Positions 1 through 8,575 of a stretch of 64,000 nucleotides of DNA are shown here, piece after piece; position 1 is the stretch's first letter, and every line of letters starts with the position of its first letter. The translations under genes and the position numbers were made by a program. The notes under the pieces are model-generated. The model had not been told where the DNA came from. It saw nothing but the letters and a program-made list of their open reading frames with translations, and did not search any database. This DNA is from Pseudanabaena sp. PCC 7367 (GTDB lineage: Bacteria; Cyanobacteriota; Cyanobacteriia; Pseudanabaenales; Pseudanabaenaceae). The stretch lies in contig NC_019701.1 of the NCBI RefSeq assembly GCF_000317065.1, positions 2,261,001-2,325,000 on the forward strand, given 5' to 3'.

Positions 1-1
1 C

Positions 2-27
2 TTCGATTTAATTCGATTTAATTCGAT
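2..27. repeat. 10-bp tandem repeat, 2.6 copies
   Basis: The unit ttcgatttaa is repeated directly at the left edge of the window, in the spacer upstream of pilB. It is one of several tandem repeats of 10-14 bp period in spacers of this region. No function can be read from it. Confidence 0.8.
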
Positions 28-172
28 CGTATTTGATGCTTGAAAAAAATGCCGGATTTGCCTTTGATTGTGATATCTTTCACCTCATACAAATGACTAA
101 GAGGATATGATTGATCATCGGCAATAAATAGTTGCTCCAGTCACATCCTTTTAAGAGACTCTCGGTAAGCCC

Positions 173-2200
173 ATGAATACTTCAGGTCAGCAGAAACAAG
201 GTAGCACCAAGAACCGTAAAGCTCTATTAATTAGAGGGGGGCGGACTCCATTTGAAACTAAACTTATTGAGTCTGGACATGCTACTTCAGAGCAGTACGA
301 TCGCGCCCTTGAAAAGAGTGAAGAAGATGAGATTTCTTTGCTAGCAGCGCTTCAAGAGGTACTAAACCAAGCCCTACCACCTGATATTGCCCGCTATTAC
401 AAGCGGCTCCGTTTGCTAGAACTGAAGTTGCTCTATGGCTTTGAATGTCTTGACCCTGATATTGATGTTGAAAAATTTAACATCAGTAATATTTCTGGGT
501 TGATCGAAACCGATGTGGTGCCCATGTCCACCTGTCGAAACCATGAGGTTTTGCCACTGGTCAAAAAAGACAATACCCTGTTGGTGGGGATGGTCAGCCC
601 TGATAACTTCAAGGCGATCGATGACCTGAGTATGCTATTGAGCAAGCAAGAATTGACCTTGCAACGCCGGGTAATCACCCGCGAAGATTTCAACGATCTG
701 CTAGAGCAAATTATTGAAGCCCAGGTCAACAAAAGTGTTAAGGGCGAAAGCTTTGATGATGAGGCGCTGCGGATCGATGATGATGCCTTTGCCGATGAGA
801 CCCTCGGTGAGGTTGATGAAGGCGATGACCTGAGCAAGGCGATCGGCGAGAACTCTGCCCCAGTCATTAACCTGGTCGATAAAATATTAGTTAAAGCACT
901 CCAGGAAGGGGCTTCTGATATTCACATTGAACCCCAGGAGAAAAATTTGCGGATTCGCTTCCGCCGTGATGGGGTGTTGCGGGAAGTATTTTTCCTCAAT
1001 GACGATCGCCGCCTACCCAAGAGCATCACTGCCGCGGTAATCGCTCGCTTTAAGATTATTTCCAACCTAAACATTGCGGAACGCCGGGTTCCCCAAGATG
1101 GCAAGCTCAAGCGCGTGTTCCAAAAGCGGCGGGTTGACTTCCGGGTCAGCACTTGCCCCAGCCAACATGGCGAGAAAGTGGTGCTGCGGATTCTAGACAA
1201 CTCCAACACTCAGTTGGGGCTAGACAAGCTAATCACCGATCCAGAAAGTCTAGAGATCATGCAGGGTATGGCTCAGCGCCCCTTTGGTCTGATTCTGGTG
1301 ACTGGGCCGACTGGTTCCGGTAAAACCACTACTCTGTATTCCGCTTTGGCAGAAGTTAATGAGCCAGGAATTAACATTAGTACGGCGGAAGACCCGGTTG
1401 AATATAACCTGCCTGGACTGACTCAATGTCAGGTAATTCGTGCCAAGGGCATGGACTTTGCCTTGATCCTGCGGGCATTTTTGCGGCAGGACCCCGATGT
1501 AATTCTGGTGGGGGAAACCCGTGACCAAGAAACTGCTAAAACAGCGATCGAAGCAGCGTTAACGGGTCACCTGGTACTAACTACCCTGCACACCAATGAT
1601 GCCCCCAGTGCGATCGCGCGGTTAGAAGAAATGGGCGTAGAGCGATTTATGGCCAGTACGGCGCTGATTGGTGTATTGGCACAACGCCTATTGCGGCGGG
1701 TTTGTGATGTTTGCCGTATCCCCTATCAACCCACGATCGAGGATATTGAGCGCTTTGGTTTACCTCGCACCGATCTAGAAAGCACCTTCTATAAGGCCAA
1801 TCGCCTTAGCCCCCAGGAAGTGATCGCCCGTCAGGAATCCAATCTATCTGTTTGTAAGAAATGCGGCGGATCTGGGTATAAAGGACGGGTAGGTTGCTAC
1901 GAAATTATGCGCATGAGCGAAAACATGCAGGTGGCAATTAATAAGGGTGCGACCACCGAAATGATCAAGGAGATCGCAGTCCAGGAAGGGATGAAAACCC
2001 TGATGGCCTATAGCTTTGAATTGGTCAGAACCGGTGCTACAACCCTGGAAGAAGTGTTGCGGGTGGTTTACACCGACAAAGGGCGAGAGGCAGAGGAACG
2101 CGCCAAGCGCCAAAATACGCTGGAATGCCAGAACTGCCATGCAATTTTGAAACCAGAAATGATTGAATGTCCCTATTGCACTACGCCAAGAATTATCTGA
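173..2200 (+). CDS. pilB: Type IV pilus assembly ATPase PilB (GspE family)
   Basis: This is the hexameric cytoplasmic ATPase that drives pilin polymerisation in type IV pili, used for twitching motility, phototaxis and DNA uptake in cyanobacteria. The 675-residue protein has a GspE N-terminal domain (about 40-190) and the secretion-ATPase core. The core shows a Walker A GPTGSGKTTT near 377 and a Walker B region DPDVILVGETRD near 440. The usual PilB zinc site is formed by CDVC near 512 and CKKC near 562. A further CxxC...CxxC knuckle (CQNC and CPYC) closes the C-terminus after residue 650. The ATG at 173 gives the full family length. pilT and pilC follow on the same strand, forming the standard pilus motor cluster. 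Confidence 0.97.
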   Translation: MNTSGQQKQGSTKNRKALLIRGGRTPFETKLIESGHATSEQYDRALEKSEEDEISLLAALQEVLNQALPPDIARYYKRLRLLELKLLYGFECLDPDIDVEKFNISNISGLIETDVVPMSTCRNHEVLPLVKKDNTLLVGMVSPDNFKAIDDLSMLLSKQELTLQRRVITREDFNDLLEQIIEAQVNKSVKGESFDDEALRIDDDAFADETLGEVDEGDDLSKAIGENSAPVINLVDKILVKALQEGASDIHIEPQEKNLRIRFRRDGVLREVFFLNDDRRLPKSITAAVIARFKIISNLNIAERRVPQDGKLKRVFQKRRVDFRVSTCPSQHGEKVVLRILDNSNTQLGLDKLITDPESLEIMQGMAQRPFGLILVTGPTGSGKTTTLYSALAEVNEPGINISTAEDPVEYNLPGLTQCQVIRAKGMDFALILRAFLRQDPDVILVGETRDQETAKTAIEAALTGHLVLTTLHTNDAPSAIARLEEMGVERFMASTALIGVLAQRLLRRVCDVCRIPYQPTIEDIERFGLPRTDLESTFYKANRLSPQEVIARQESNLSVCKKCGGSGYKGRVGCYEIMRMSENMQVAINKGATTEMIKEIAVQEGMKTLMAYSFELVRTGATTLEEVLRVVYTDKGREAEERAKRQNTLECQNCHAILKPEMIECPYCTTPRII

Positions 2201-2305
2201 TCAACAAGATGATCATTAAAGTTTGCTGGTGGCGGGAACAGCCCGATCGATTCATGTTTGGAGCGCTTTCTGTAGTTTGATCACAATTGAGGAAAGAAAG
2301 TAGTC

Positions 2306-3460
2306 ATGGTATTGGATTACATCATTGAAGATTTGATGGAAGAGGTAGTCGAGCGCAAGGGCTCGGATATTCATATTTCCGCTGGCCTACCGCCCTATAT
2401 TCGGATCAGTGGCCATCTAACTGCCACCGATCGTGATCCTCTTACCCCAGAAGAGACGCAGCGATTGGTCTTTGCCATGCTCAACAACAATCAGCGTAAA
2501 ACCTTTGAGCAAAACTGGGAGCTAGATTGCTCCTATGGGGTTAAGGGTCTAGCCCGGTTTAGGGTTAATGTCTATAAGGATCGCGGTACCGTAGCGGCTT
2601 GTTTGCGGGTGCTGAGTGCCAAAATTCCTGACATGGATGATCTCAAACTACCGCCGATCGTCAGGGATTTATCAGAAAAGCCGAGGGGCATGGTACTGGT
2701 GACTGGGCCCACTGGATCGGGCAAGAGCACCACCCTGGCGGCAATGATTCAAACCATTAACAAAACCAGAGCTGAGCATATTCTCACCGTTGAAGACCCG
2801 ATCGAGTTTGTGTATGAATCGGTTAAGAGCGTGATTCACCAGCGCCAGGTAGGGGAAGACACCAAGAGTTTTGCCTATGCGCTCAAAAGTGCATTGCGCG
2901 AAGATCCAGATGTGATTCTGGTTGGTGAAATGCGCGATCTAGAGACCATTCAACTCGCGGTAACGGCAGCGGAAACAGGTCACCTGGTATTTGGCACCCT
3001 TCACACCAGTTCGGCGGCTCAAACCGTCGATCGGATGGTGGATGTGTTCCCACCTGCACAACAGGGACAAATTCGGGTGCAATTGTCCAACTCCCTGGTG
3101 GCAGTTTTGAGTCAAACCCTGATTCCTCGGGTTAATCCCAAGCCTGGTGAATTTGGGCGGGTGATGGCGCAAGAGATTATGATCGTCACGCCGGCTATTT
3201 CCAACCTGATTCGGGAAGGGAAAACGGCTCAAATGTATGGCTTTATTCAAACCGGTGGCAAAGAATCAATGCAGACCCTCGAATCGAAGCTGGCAGACCT
3301 ATACCTTGATGGTAGTATCAGCTTTGAATCGGCCGTGTCCAAGACTTCGCGTCCAGAGGAGTTGCACCGTCTAGTTGGCCCCAATCCAGCTAATGTGGTG
3401 CGCAAAAAAGGCTCCTATGACATCAAGAAAGAAATTAAATCTCGATCGATCAGTGGTTAG
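2306..3460 (+). CDS. pilT: Type IV pilus retraction ATPase PilT
   Basis: PilT powers pilus depolymerisation and so antagonises PilB. The 384-residue protein has an N-terminal PAS-like region and a secretion-ATPase core. Visible motifs are Walker A GPTGSGKSTT near residue 133, the Asp box region (LTVEDPIEF), Walker B DPDVILVGEMRD, and the His box GHLVFGTLHTSSA. It is slightly longer than the usual 340-370 residues because of a basic C-terminal tail. An upstream aggaaagaaa supports the ATG at 2306. It lies 105 bp after pilB and 113 bp before pilC, so one transcript is likely. Confidence 0.97.
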   Translation: MVLDYIIEDLMEEVVERKGSDIHISAGLPPYIRISGHLTATDRDPLTPEETQRLVFAMLNNNQRKTFEQNWELDCSYGVKGLARFRVNVYKDRGTVAACLRVLSAKIPDMDDLKLPPIVRDLSEKPRGMVLVTGPTGSGKSTTLAAMIQTINKTRAEHILTVEDPIEFVYESVKSVIHQRQVGEDTKSFAYALKSALREDPDVILVGEMRDLETIQLAVTAAETGHLVFGTLHTSSAAQTVDRMVDVFPPAQQGQIRVQLSNSLVAVLSQTLIPRVNPKPGEFGRVMAQEIMIVTPAISNLIREGKTAQMYGFIQTGGKESMQTLESKLADLYLDGSISFESAVSKTSRPEELHRLVGPNPANVVRKKGSYDIKKEIKSRSISG

Positions 3461-3573
3461 TTAATAGTGGTTAGTTAATTAAGTAGTAAGTAAGTAGTTA
3501 TGTAATTAATTCTGAGCCAGGCTGGTAGTGGCGGCTGGTGAGGGCTAAAAACATTAGCGCAGGAGAAAGGGAA

Positions 3574-4776
3574 ATGCCCAAATACAAATGCACAGTTAAA
3601 AATTCACAGGGAAAGCAATCCCAGCAAGAAATTACGGCGGAGTCAGTCAAAGAAGCCCGTAACACAATGCGCCAAAAGGGTTTTGTTGTCCTGGATATCA
3701 AAGAAGCCAAGGGTGGTGGCTTTAGTCTGGGGACAAAGGGCGTAGGCGTAAAAGACCTCTCGATCTTTTCCAGGCAGCTAGCCACGCTGGTTAATGCTGG
3801 TGTTTCAATGGTCAGGGGTTTGGGCGTGCTGAGCGATCAGGCCACTAACCCAACTCTCAAGAAGGCACTGGTGGAGGTACTCGATGACGTTGAACAGGGT
3901 ACTAATTTCTCCGATGCCCTGCGCAAACACCCCAAGGTTTTTGATAAGCTCTATTGCGCGATGGTGCAAGCTGGTGAAGCTGGTGGTGTGTTAGACGATG
4001 TTTTAAATCGACTGGCCAAATTGCTAGAAGATCGCGCCCGCTTGAATAATAAAATCAAGTCCGCCATGACCTATCCGGTCGTAGTGACTGTGATCGCCAC
4101 AGGGATCTTCCTGGCCATGTGTATTTTTATTATTCCGGTATTTTCGGGCGTATTTGAGCAGCTTGGTGGTGAATTGCCAGCCTTTACCCAGATGCTGGTA
4201 AATATTAGTGACTTCTTGCGTAGTCCGCAGGTATTGATCGTACCGATCGGCTTAACCATTTTCTCCTTCGTCTATGGCTGGTGGTATAAAACCCCATCGG
4301 GCAAGCTATATATGGATGGCATTTTCCTCAAGTTGCCACTCTTTGGCGATCTGGTGGTCAAAACTGCCGTTGCCCGCTTCTCGCGCACCTTTGGTTCCCT
4401 CTCTAGGGCTGGCGTGCCGATTTTAAGCTCCCTTGATATTTGTGGTGAAACCTCCGGTAACCAGGTAATTACCAATGCCCTGGAAAAAGCACGTCAGGCG
4501 GTGCGCGAAGGTGGGTTGATTTCTACCGCGATCGAAAAAGAAGATGTGTTCCCACCAATGGCTGTGCAAATGCTGATGATTGGTGAGGAAACCGGTGAGC
4601 TGGACAAAATGCTGATGAAAATTGCTGACTTCTACGAAAACGAAGTAGAAGAGGCGGTCAAAGCGCTAACTAGCTTAATGGAACCAATTATGATCCTGGT
4701 GCTGGGGGGCATGGTCGGTTCAATTATTGTCGGTATGTATCTGCCAATTTTCTCGGTTATGGATCAAATCAGCTAG
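3574..4776 (+). CDS. pilC: Type IV pilus inner-membrane platform protein PilC
   Basis: PilC (GspF family) is the polytopic platform on which PilB and PilT act. Two T2SSF repeats are visible (roughly residues 60-185 and 265-390), each ending in hydrophobic membrane segments, and the last one (PIMILVLGGMVGSIIVGMYLPIF) is typical. An in-frame GTG at 3538 would add 12 residues. The ATG at 3574 is preferred because aggagaaaggga lies directly before it and the protein then begins MPKYKC, as in homologues. The last 57 bp overlap the 3' end of miaA on the opposite strand. Confidence 0.95.
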   Translation: MPKYKCTVKNSQGKQSQQEITAESVKEARNTMRQKGFVVLDIKEAKGGGFSLGTKGVGVKDLSIFSRQLATLVNAGVSMVRGLGVLSDQATNPTLKKALVEVLDDVEQGTNFSDALRKHPKVFDKLYCAMVQAGEAGGVLDDVLNRLAKLLEDRARLNNKIKSAMTYPVVVTVIATGIFLAMCIFIIPVFSGVFEQLGGELPAFTQMLVNISDFLRSPQVLIVPIGLTIFSFVYGWWYKTPSGKLYMDGIFLKLPLFGDLVVKTAVARFSRTFGSLSRAGVPILSSLDICGETSGNQVITNALEKARQAVREGGLISTAIEKEDVFPPMAVQMLMIGEETGELDKMLMKIADFYENEVEEAVKALTSLMEPIMILVLGGMVGSIIVGMYLPIFSVMDQIS

Positions 4777-5676
4777 ATTGGCGATCGCCAGATCACCTGA
4801 GTCACTATCCAGCCAATGGATTTTGCCAAAGCTGTTGTTAGTGCCCCGAAACCAGGTACGCTGCCGTTTGGCAAATTGACAGGTATGAATAATAGTTTGC
4901 TGCTTAGCCGTTGCTAAATCCAGGCGATCGGCTAGGTAGCTGCTCATTTCGGCATAACCCAAGGTTTTTAGTAATGGTAAATCATCGCCATATCTGGCCT
5001 GGATTTGTTGGATCTCATCTAACCAGCCCTGGTTCAGCATCCATTCGACCCGATTACTAATCCATTGGCGATGTTGCTCGATCGTGGCTGCTTTCATGCC
5101 AATCTGGCAGATCGGGTAAGCAGGCGGATCGTTATATTCCAATTGCGATCGAGGCTTGCCAGTAACATAAAAGATCTCCAGCGCTCTAATCGTGCGGATC
5201 CGATCGTGAATATTAATCTTGGCCGCGCTAATGGGATCAAGCTGTTCGAGGAGGCGATAGCAATAGGTCTGATCCAGTGCGATCAACTGTGCCCTTAACT
5301 CTTCTTGCGGTGCAACCCTGGGGATATGCATTCCTGCGATCACCGATTTAAGATATAAACCACTGCCACCCACCAAAATTGGCGTAATGCCCTGATCATG
5401 AAAATTGGCAATCAACGCCTGGGCTTGCTGTTGATATTCGGCCAGGGTTAGGGTCTGGTCTGGCTCTGCAATGTCAATCAAAAAATGTGGGATCGCAGCC
5501 TGCTCGGTCTGGCTTGGTTTGGCAGTGCCAATGTCAAAATGTCGATAGACCTGACGGGAGTCAGCGCTGATGATCGGTAAGTTGAACTCCTGCGCTAGCT
5601 TGATCGCAATGCTGGTTTTGCCGGTGGCAGTGGCTCCTAGCACCACAATTAAGCCAGGTGGTTGGGGAAAAGACAT
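4720..5676 (-). CDS. miaA: tRNA dimethylallyltransferase MiaA
   Basis: MiaA transfers a dimethylallyl group from DMAPP to N6 of A37 in tRNAs that read codons starting with U. The 318-residue protein is of normal length. It shows the P-loop GATATGKTS at residues 14-22, the substrate motif ADSRQVYRHFDIGTAKP, and the conserved GGSGLYLKSVI segment. The C-terminus ends in a short polar tail that is encoded inside the end of pilC (57-bp convergent overlap). No partner gene lies directly upstream, so it is probably transcribed alone. Confidence 0.95.
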   Translation of the reverse strand: MSFPQPPGLIVVLGATATGKTSIAIKLAQEFNLPIISADSRQVYRHFDIGTAKPSQTEQAAIPHFLIDIAEPDQTLTLAEYQQQAQALIANFHDQGITPILVGGSGLYLKSVIAGMHIPRVAPQEELRAQLIALDQTYCYRLLEQLDPISAAKINIHDRIRTIRALEIFYVTGKPRSQLEYNDPPAYPICQIGMKAATIEQHRQWISNRVEWMLNQGWLDEIQQIQARYGDDLPLLKTLGYAEMSSYLADRLDLATAKQQTIIHTCQFAKRQRTWFRGTNNSFGKIHWLDSDSGDLAIANLADLIHNRENWQIHTDNN

Positions 5677-5917
5677 GATCTAGCGGTTTAAATTAGATGA
5701 TATTGCTGCATTTGTAATCATATCTGGCCATAGGAGTGAGACTGACTCAAGAATGTTGCTAAAAATCCTTATCTCCATACCACTCATGAATTAGCTTTAG
5801 AGCATAAATGAGCATGCAGGAGTAAGAGACCTCTTTTTCAAGAATAGTAATCGTCCAGGCTAATTATTAAATGGTTCACCGATCTTGCCCAATATCATTG
5901 TCTTTATTGAAAGAGCA

Positions 5918-6817
5918 TTATGAGGTTGCTTTAGAGCTAGATTTTTTTACTCTTTTAGGCGATCGCTGTGCCTGATTTTTCTTACTCACCCCAGTTGTTT
6001 TAGTAGCTTTAGATGTTTGAGTAGTTTTAGTCTTTTTAGCAGCAGTCTTACTATCCTTCTGCTTCTGGCTGACCTGCTTAGCTTTAGTCTGTCCAGCCCG
6101 ACTAGACACAATCATTCCTGCTGAAGGGCAGATATCTGCCAATGAGCAACGATCGCAATCGGGTTTACGCGCATCACAAACCTCACGGCCATGATAGATC
6201 AAGCGGATCGACCAGTTTTCCCAATCCGGTTGCGGTAAAAGCTTGATTAAGTCCTGCTCCACCTTGAGCGGATCATCATGTTTGGTAAGCCCCAAGCGCT
6301 TGGTTAGGCGCTTTACATGGGTATCCACCGTTACCCCCGCATTGATATTAAATGCATGGGCTAGCACCACGTTAGCGGTTTTGCGGGCTACCCCTGGCAA
6401 TTGGGTTAGTTCGGCCATCGTTTGGGGCACCTGCCCACCAAACTGACTCATCAGCATTTCACCAGTGGCGCGAATATTTTTGGCCTTGTTGCGATAAAAA
6501 CCAGTCGATCGCACCAATTCCATTAGCTCGTCTAGATCGGCCGCCGCCAGTGCTTCCGCATCGGGGAAGCGAGCAAATAACCCAGGTGTAACCATATTTA
6601 CACGGCGATCGGTACATTGCGCTGACAATATTACTGCCACCAGTAATTGCACCGGGGTTTCATAATCCAGACTGCAAGTAGCATCGGGATATAAATCCTT
6701 GAGCCTGCTTAAAATCTCCAGCGTTCTGGCTTTTTTGCTGGTTTTTCCACTGGCTTTTTTGTTGGCTTTTTTGCGGGGGGCAGTTTGATTATTGGGGCGA
6801 TCGGCCACGAACCTCAT
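5918..6817 (-). CDS. nth: Endonuclease III with basic N- and C-terminal extensions
   Basis: This is a bifunctional DNA glycosylase/AP lyase for oxidised pyrimidines. The core (about residues 30-220) has the helix-hairpin-helix LPGVARKTANVVL with the catalytic Lys, the catalytic Asp in VTVDTHVKRL, and the 4Fe-4S loop with spacing C-x6-C-x2-C-x5-C (CDARKPDC, CDRC, ADIC). The protein has 299 residues, against about 210-220 for the family. The excess is a Lys-rich N-terminus of about 30 residues and a Lys/Thr/Ser tail of about 75 residues, resembling histone H1-type tails. These extensions probably add non-specific DNA binding, which is inference. Confidence 0.93.
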   Translation of the reverse strand: MRFVADRPNNQTAPRKKANKKASGKTSKKARTLEILSRLKDLYPDATCSLDYETPVQLLVAVILSAQCTDRRVNMVTPGLFARFPDAEALAAADLDELMELVRSTGFYRNKAKNIRATGEMLMSQFGGQVPQTMAELTQLPGVARKTANVVLAHAFNINAGVTVDTHVKRLTKRLGLTKHDDPLKVEQDLIKLLPQPDWENWSIRLIYHGREVCDARKPDCDRCSLADICPSAGMIVSSRAGQTKAKQVSQKQKDSKTAAKKTKTTQTSKATKTTGVSKKNQAQRSPKRVKKSSSKATS

Positions 6818-7175
6818 TTACTCCTAAATAAACAGCATCAATACAAATTATTAACAGCTTAACTATTTCCTTAAACTAATCTGTCACCTTGCCCCGTATG
6901 GCTCCCAAATTTTGTAGAATTTCATTGAGTGGTGTATTACTTTACTGCTTAATTTGGAATACTTAATCCTGGGCGATAATGAAGTGTAGTTAGCCACACT
7001 CATTAGTTCTCAGTTAGTTAAAACTATTAAAATTTAATTAGCAGCCAAGAGTCTCTATGCCCTTGAATATGTACTGAGTAGCCTAATTTTCTGCTTTCAT
7101 CTTGATCAATCTGTATTGACCAGTATTAATCCGTTTTATTTGTCCTCTTGAACCCAAGTAAGCGTAGGCGTAACC
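6818..7175. other. Intergenic region, no gene seen
   Basis: An AT-rich spacer between divergent nth and the gene at 7176. It must hold both promoters. No ORF with coding character, strong hairpin or RNA gene was recognised. Confidence 0.5.
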
Positions 7176-7727
7176 GTGACCTTAACGCGACCTAAAAACT
7201 CCCACCTGATCATTGCTTTTCTACCCGATGAATCGTCGGCTTTTCAAGCTTACATGTATTTAATGCGATCCCACGGCATCCCACCTCAAAATCTAGCCCT
7301 GGTGGGAGAAGGCTATAGCAGTCCAGAAAGTGTTGGCTTGCTTGAGCCAAAGCGGATGGCATGGCACTATGCAAGATACATGAGCCTGTTTCTGGGAGTG
7401 GCGGGGATGGCGATCGGCGCGCTTATTTTTGTTCTGTATAGTGAACAGATGAAGTTTCTGAGTATGAGTTATGTAGCTAAATACTCACCCCAGTTTATTG
7501 TTGTGGCGATGGCGATCGTCTTTGGCCTGTTGGGCGGCGGCTTGGGGGTGCTATTGGGGACGCTATATGGATTGCTGTTCAAGAGCAATACTTCGATTAT
7601 TTGCCGGAAGCGATTGCGGCGGGGTGAATATATTTTGTTGATCGAAGGGCCTGAAGATATTACCCGACGGAGTCGTGAGATTTTGGGTAAATATACGATC
7701 GGTGCTAATCCTGAGTATGTCGATTAA
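7176..7727 (+). CDS. Conserved two-helix membrane protein of unknown function
   Basis: The 183-residue protein has a soluble N-terminal module (LIIAFLPDESSAFQAYMYL, then PQNLALVGEG). This is reminiscent of the small alpha/beta domains of stress-type membrane proteins, in which a residue-exchange element is followed by a Val/Leu strand. Two transmembrane segments follow (about 70-90 and 105-135), the second rich in Gly (VFGLLGGGLGVLLGTLYGLLF). A short basic cytoplasmic tail ends the protein. The start is a GTG with a weak ribosome site. The first internal ATG would remove the first conserved strand. Function is unknown. Confidence 0.75.
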   Translation: MTLTRPKNSHLIIAFLPDESSAFQAYMYLMRSHGIPPQNLALVGEGYSSPESVGLLEPKRMAWHYARYMSLFLGVAGMAIGALIFVLYSEQMKFLSMSYVAKYSPQFIVVAMAIVFGLLGGGLGVLLGTLYGLLFKSNTSIICRKRLRRGEYILLIEGPEDITRRSREILGKYTIGANPEYVD

Positions 7728-8575
7728 GTCTGAGTATGTTGATTAAGGGAGACTAACAGGCCAGCAATAGAATTTCAACATGGCTCATCTCTGGTCAAAT
7801 AATCTGCCGAAGTAGAATGCTCTGCCGAAGTAAAAGCATAAGAATGTTTGTAACTATTTCCTGCTTGTTTGGTTGGTATGGGTGATCTTGAAGATCTGAG
7901 AATTTGATCTGATTTTGCTTTTAGCATTCAGGTAATCAAGCTGCGAAGTAACCAGACTGCTGGTCCAAATGCTCAAGTAACGATTGCGATCGTGATGTTC
8001 TTGTTTCCATCCTTGACTTGTGTAGGAATAACGTTAGCGCAAAATAGCCGCAATGATTCTTGCCCAAAGCCTCAAGATCACTAGGCTCTAATCTAATATT
8101 GATCAGAATAGTTGATCAAAAAAGTCGATCGGCTTAATTCAGTTATTGAGTCAAGCAAGTTAGATCTAAATACATAAACTAAGCTAATTTAAAACTCGAT
8201 CGCTAATTAGCACTGCATATAAATAGCGATCAGTTAAGCAAAATTCGCCAACTCTGGTATATAAATCAACATATAAATCAACATATAAATAGGCAGATAA
8301 AATTAAACCTGGTAATTTGGGCATTAGTTTATTAGGTAATTTAGTTTATAGCTTCCCCAAAGCCCCGATCGCAAATCTAGTCGCGCTAGATTTCACATCA
8401 GCTCAAGCCCTAAAAGTTGATTGAAGTTGATATATTCAGCTAGGTTCTTGCCACCAAAATCAAGCCAGTTATAACTAGCGATCGCTGCTTTAGCCAATTT
8501 AACCAAACTAGTTTTGATTTTGATAATTATATTTTGGTTAAGCCCGTAATATAGCCTGAGGATAATCACCGAATT
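7728..8575. other. Long intergenic region with a 12-bp tandem repeat
   Basis: About 850 bp with no supported gene. It contains a 12-bp direct repeat at 8259-8290. A 70-codon minus-strand frame at its right end overlaps the start of the next gene and looks spurious. The promoter of the 8576 gene must lie here. Confidence 0.5.
8259..8290. repeat. 12-bp tandem repeat, 2.7 copies
   Basis: The unit atataaatcaac is repeated head to tail in the spacer upstream of the 8576 gene. The copies are identical, suggesting recent slippage. Confidence 0.8.

Noticed and set aside
433-867. 144-codon Ser-rich minus-strand frame inside pilB
   Set aside because: It is the antisense shadow of pilB, with low-complexity Ser/Leu composition and no motif. 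The other antisense frames within genes were rejected for the same reason.
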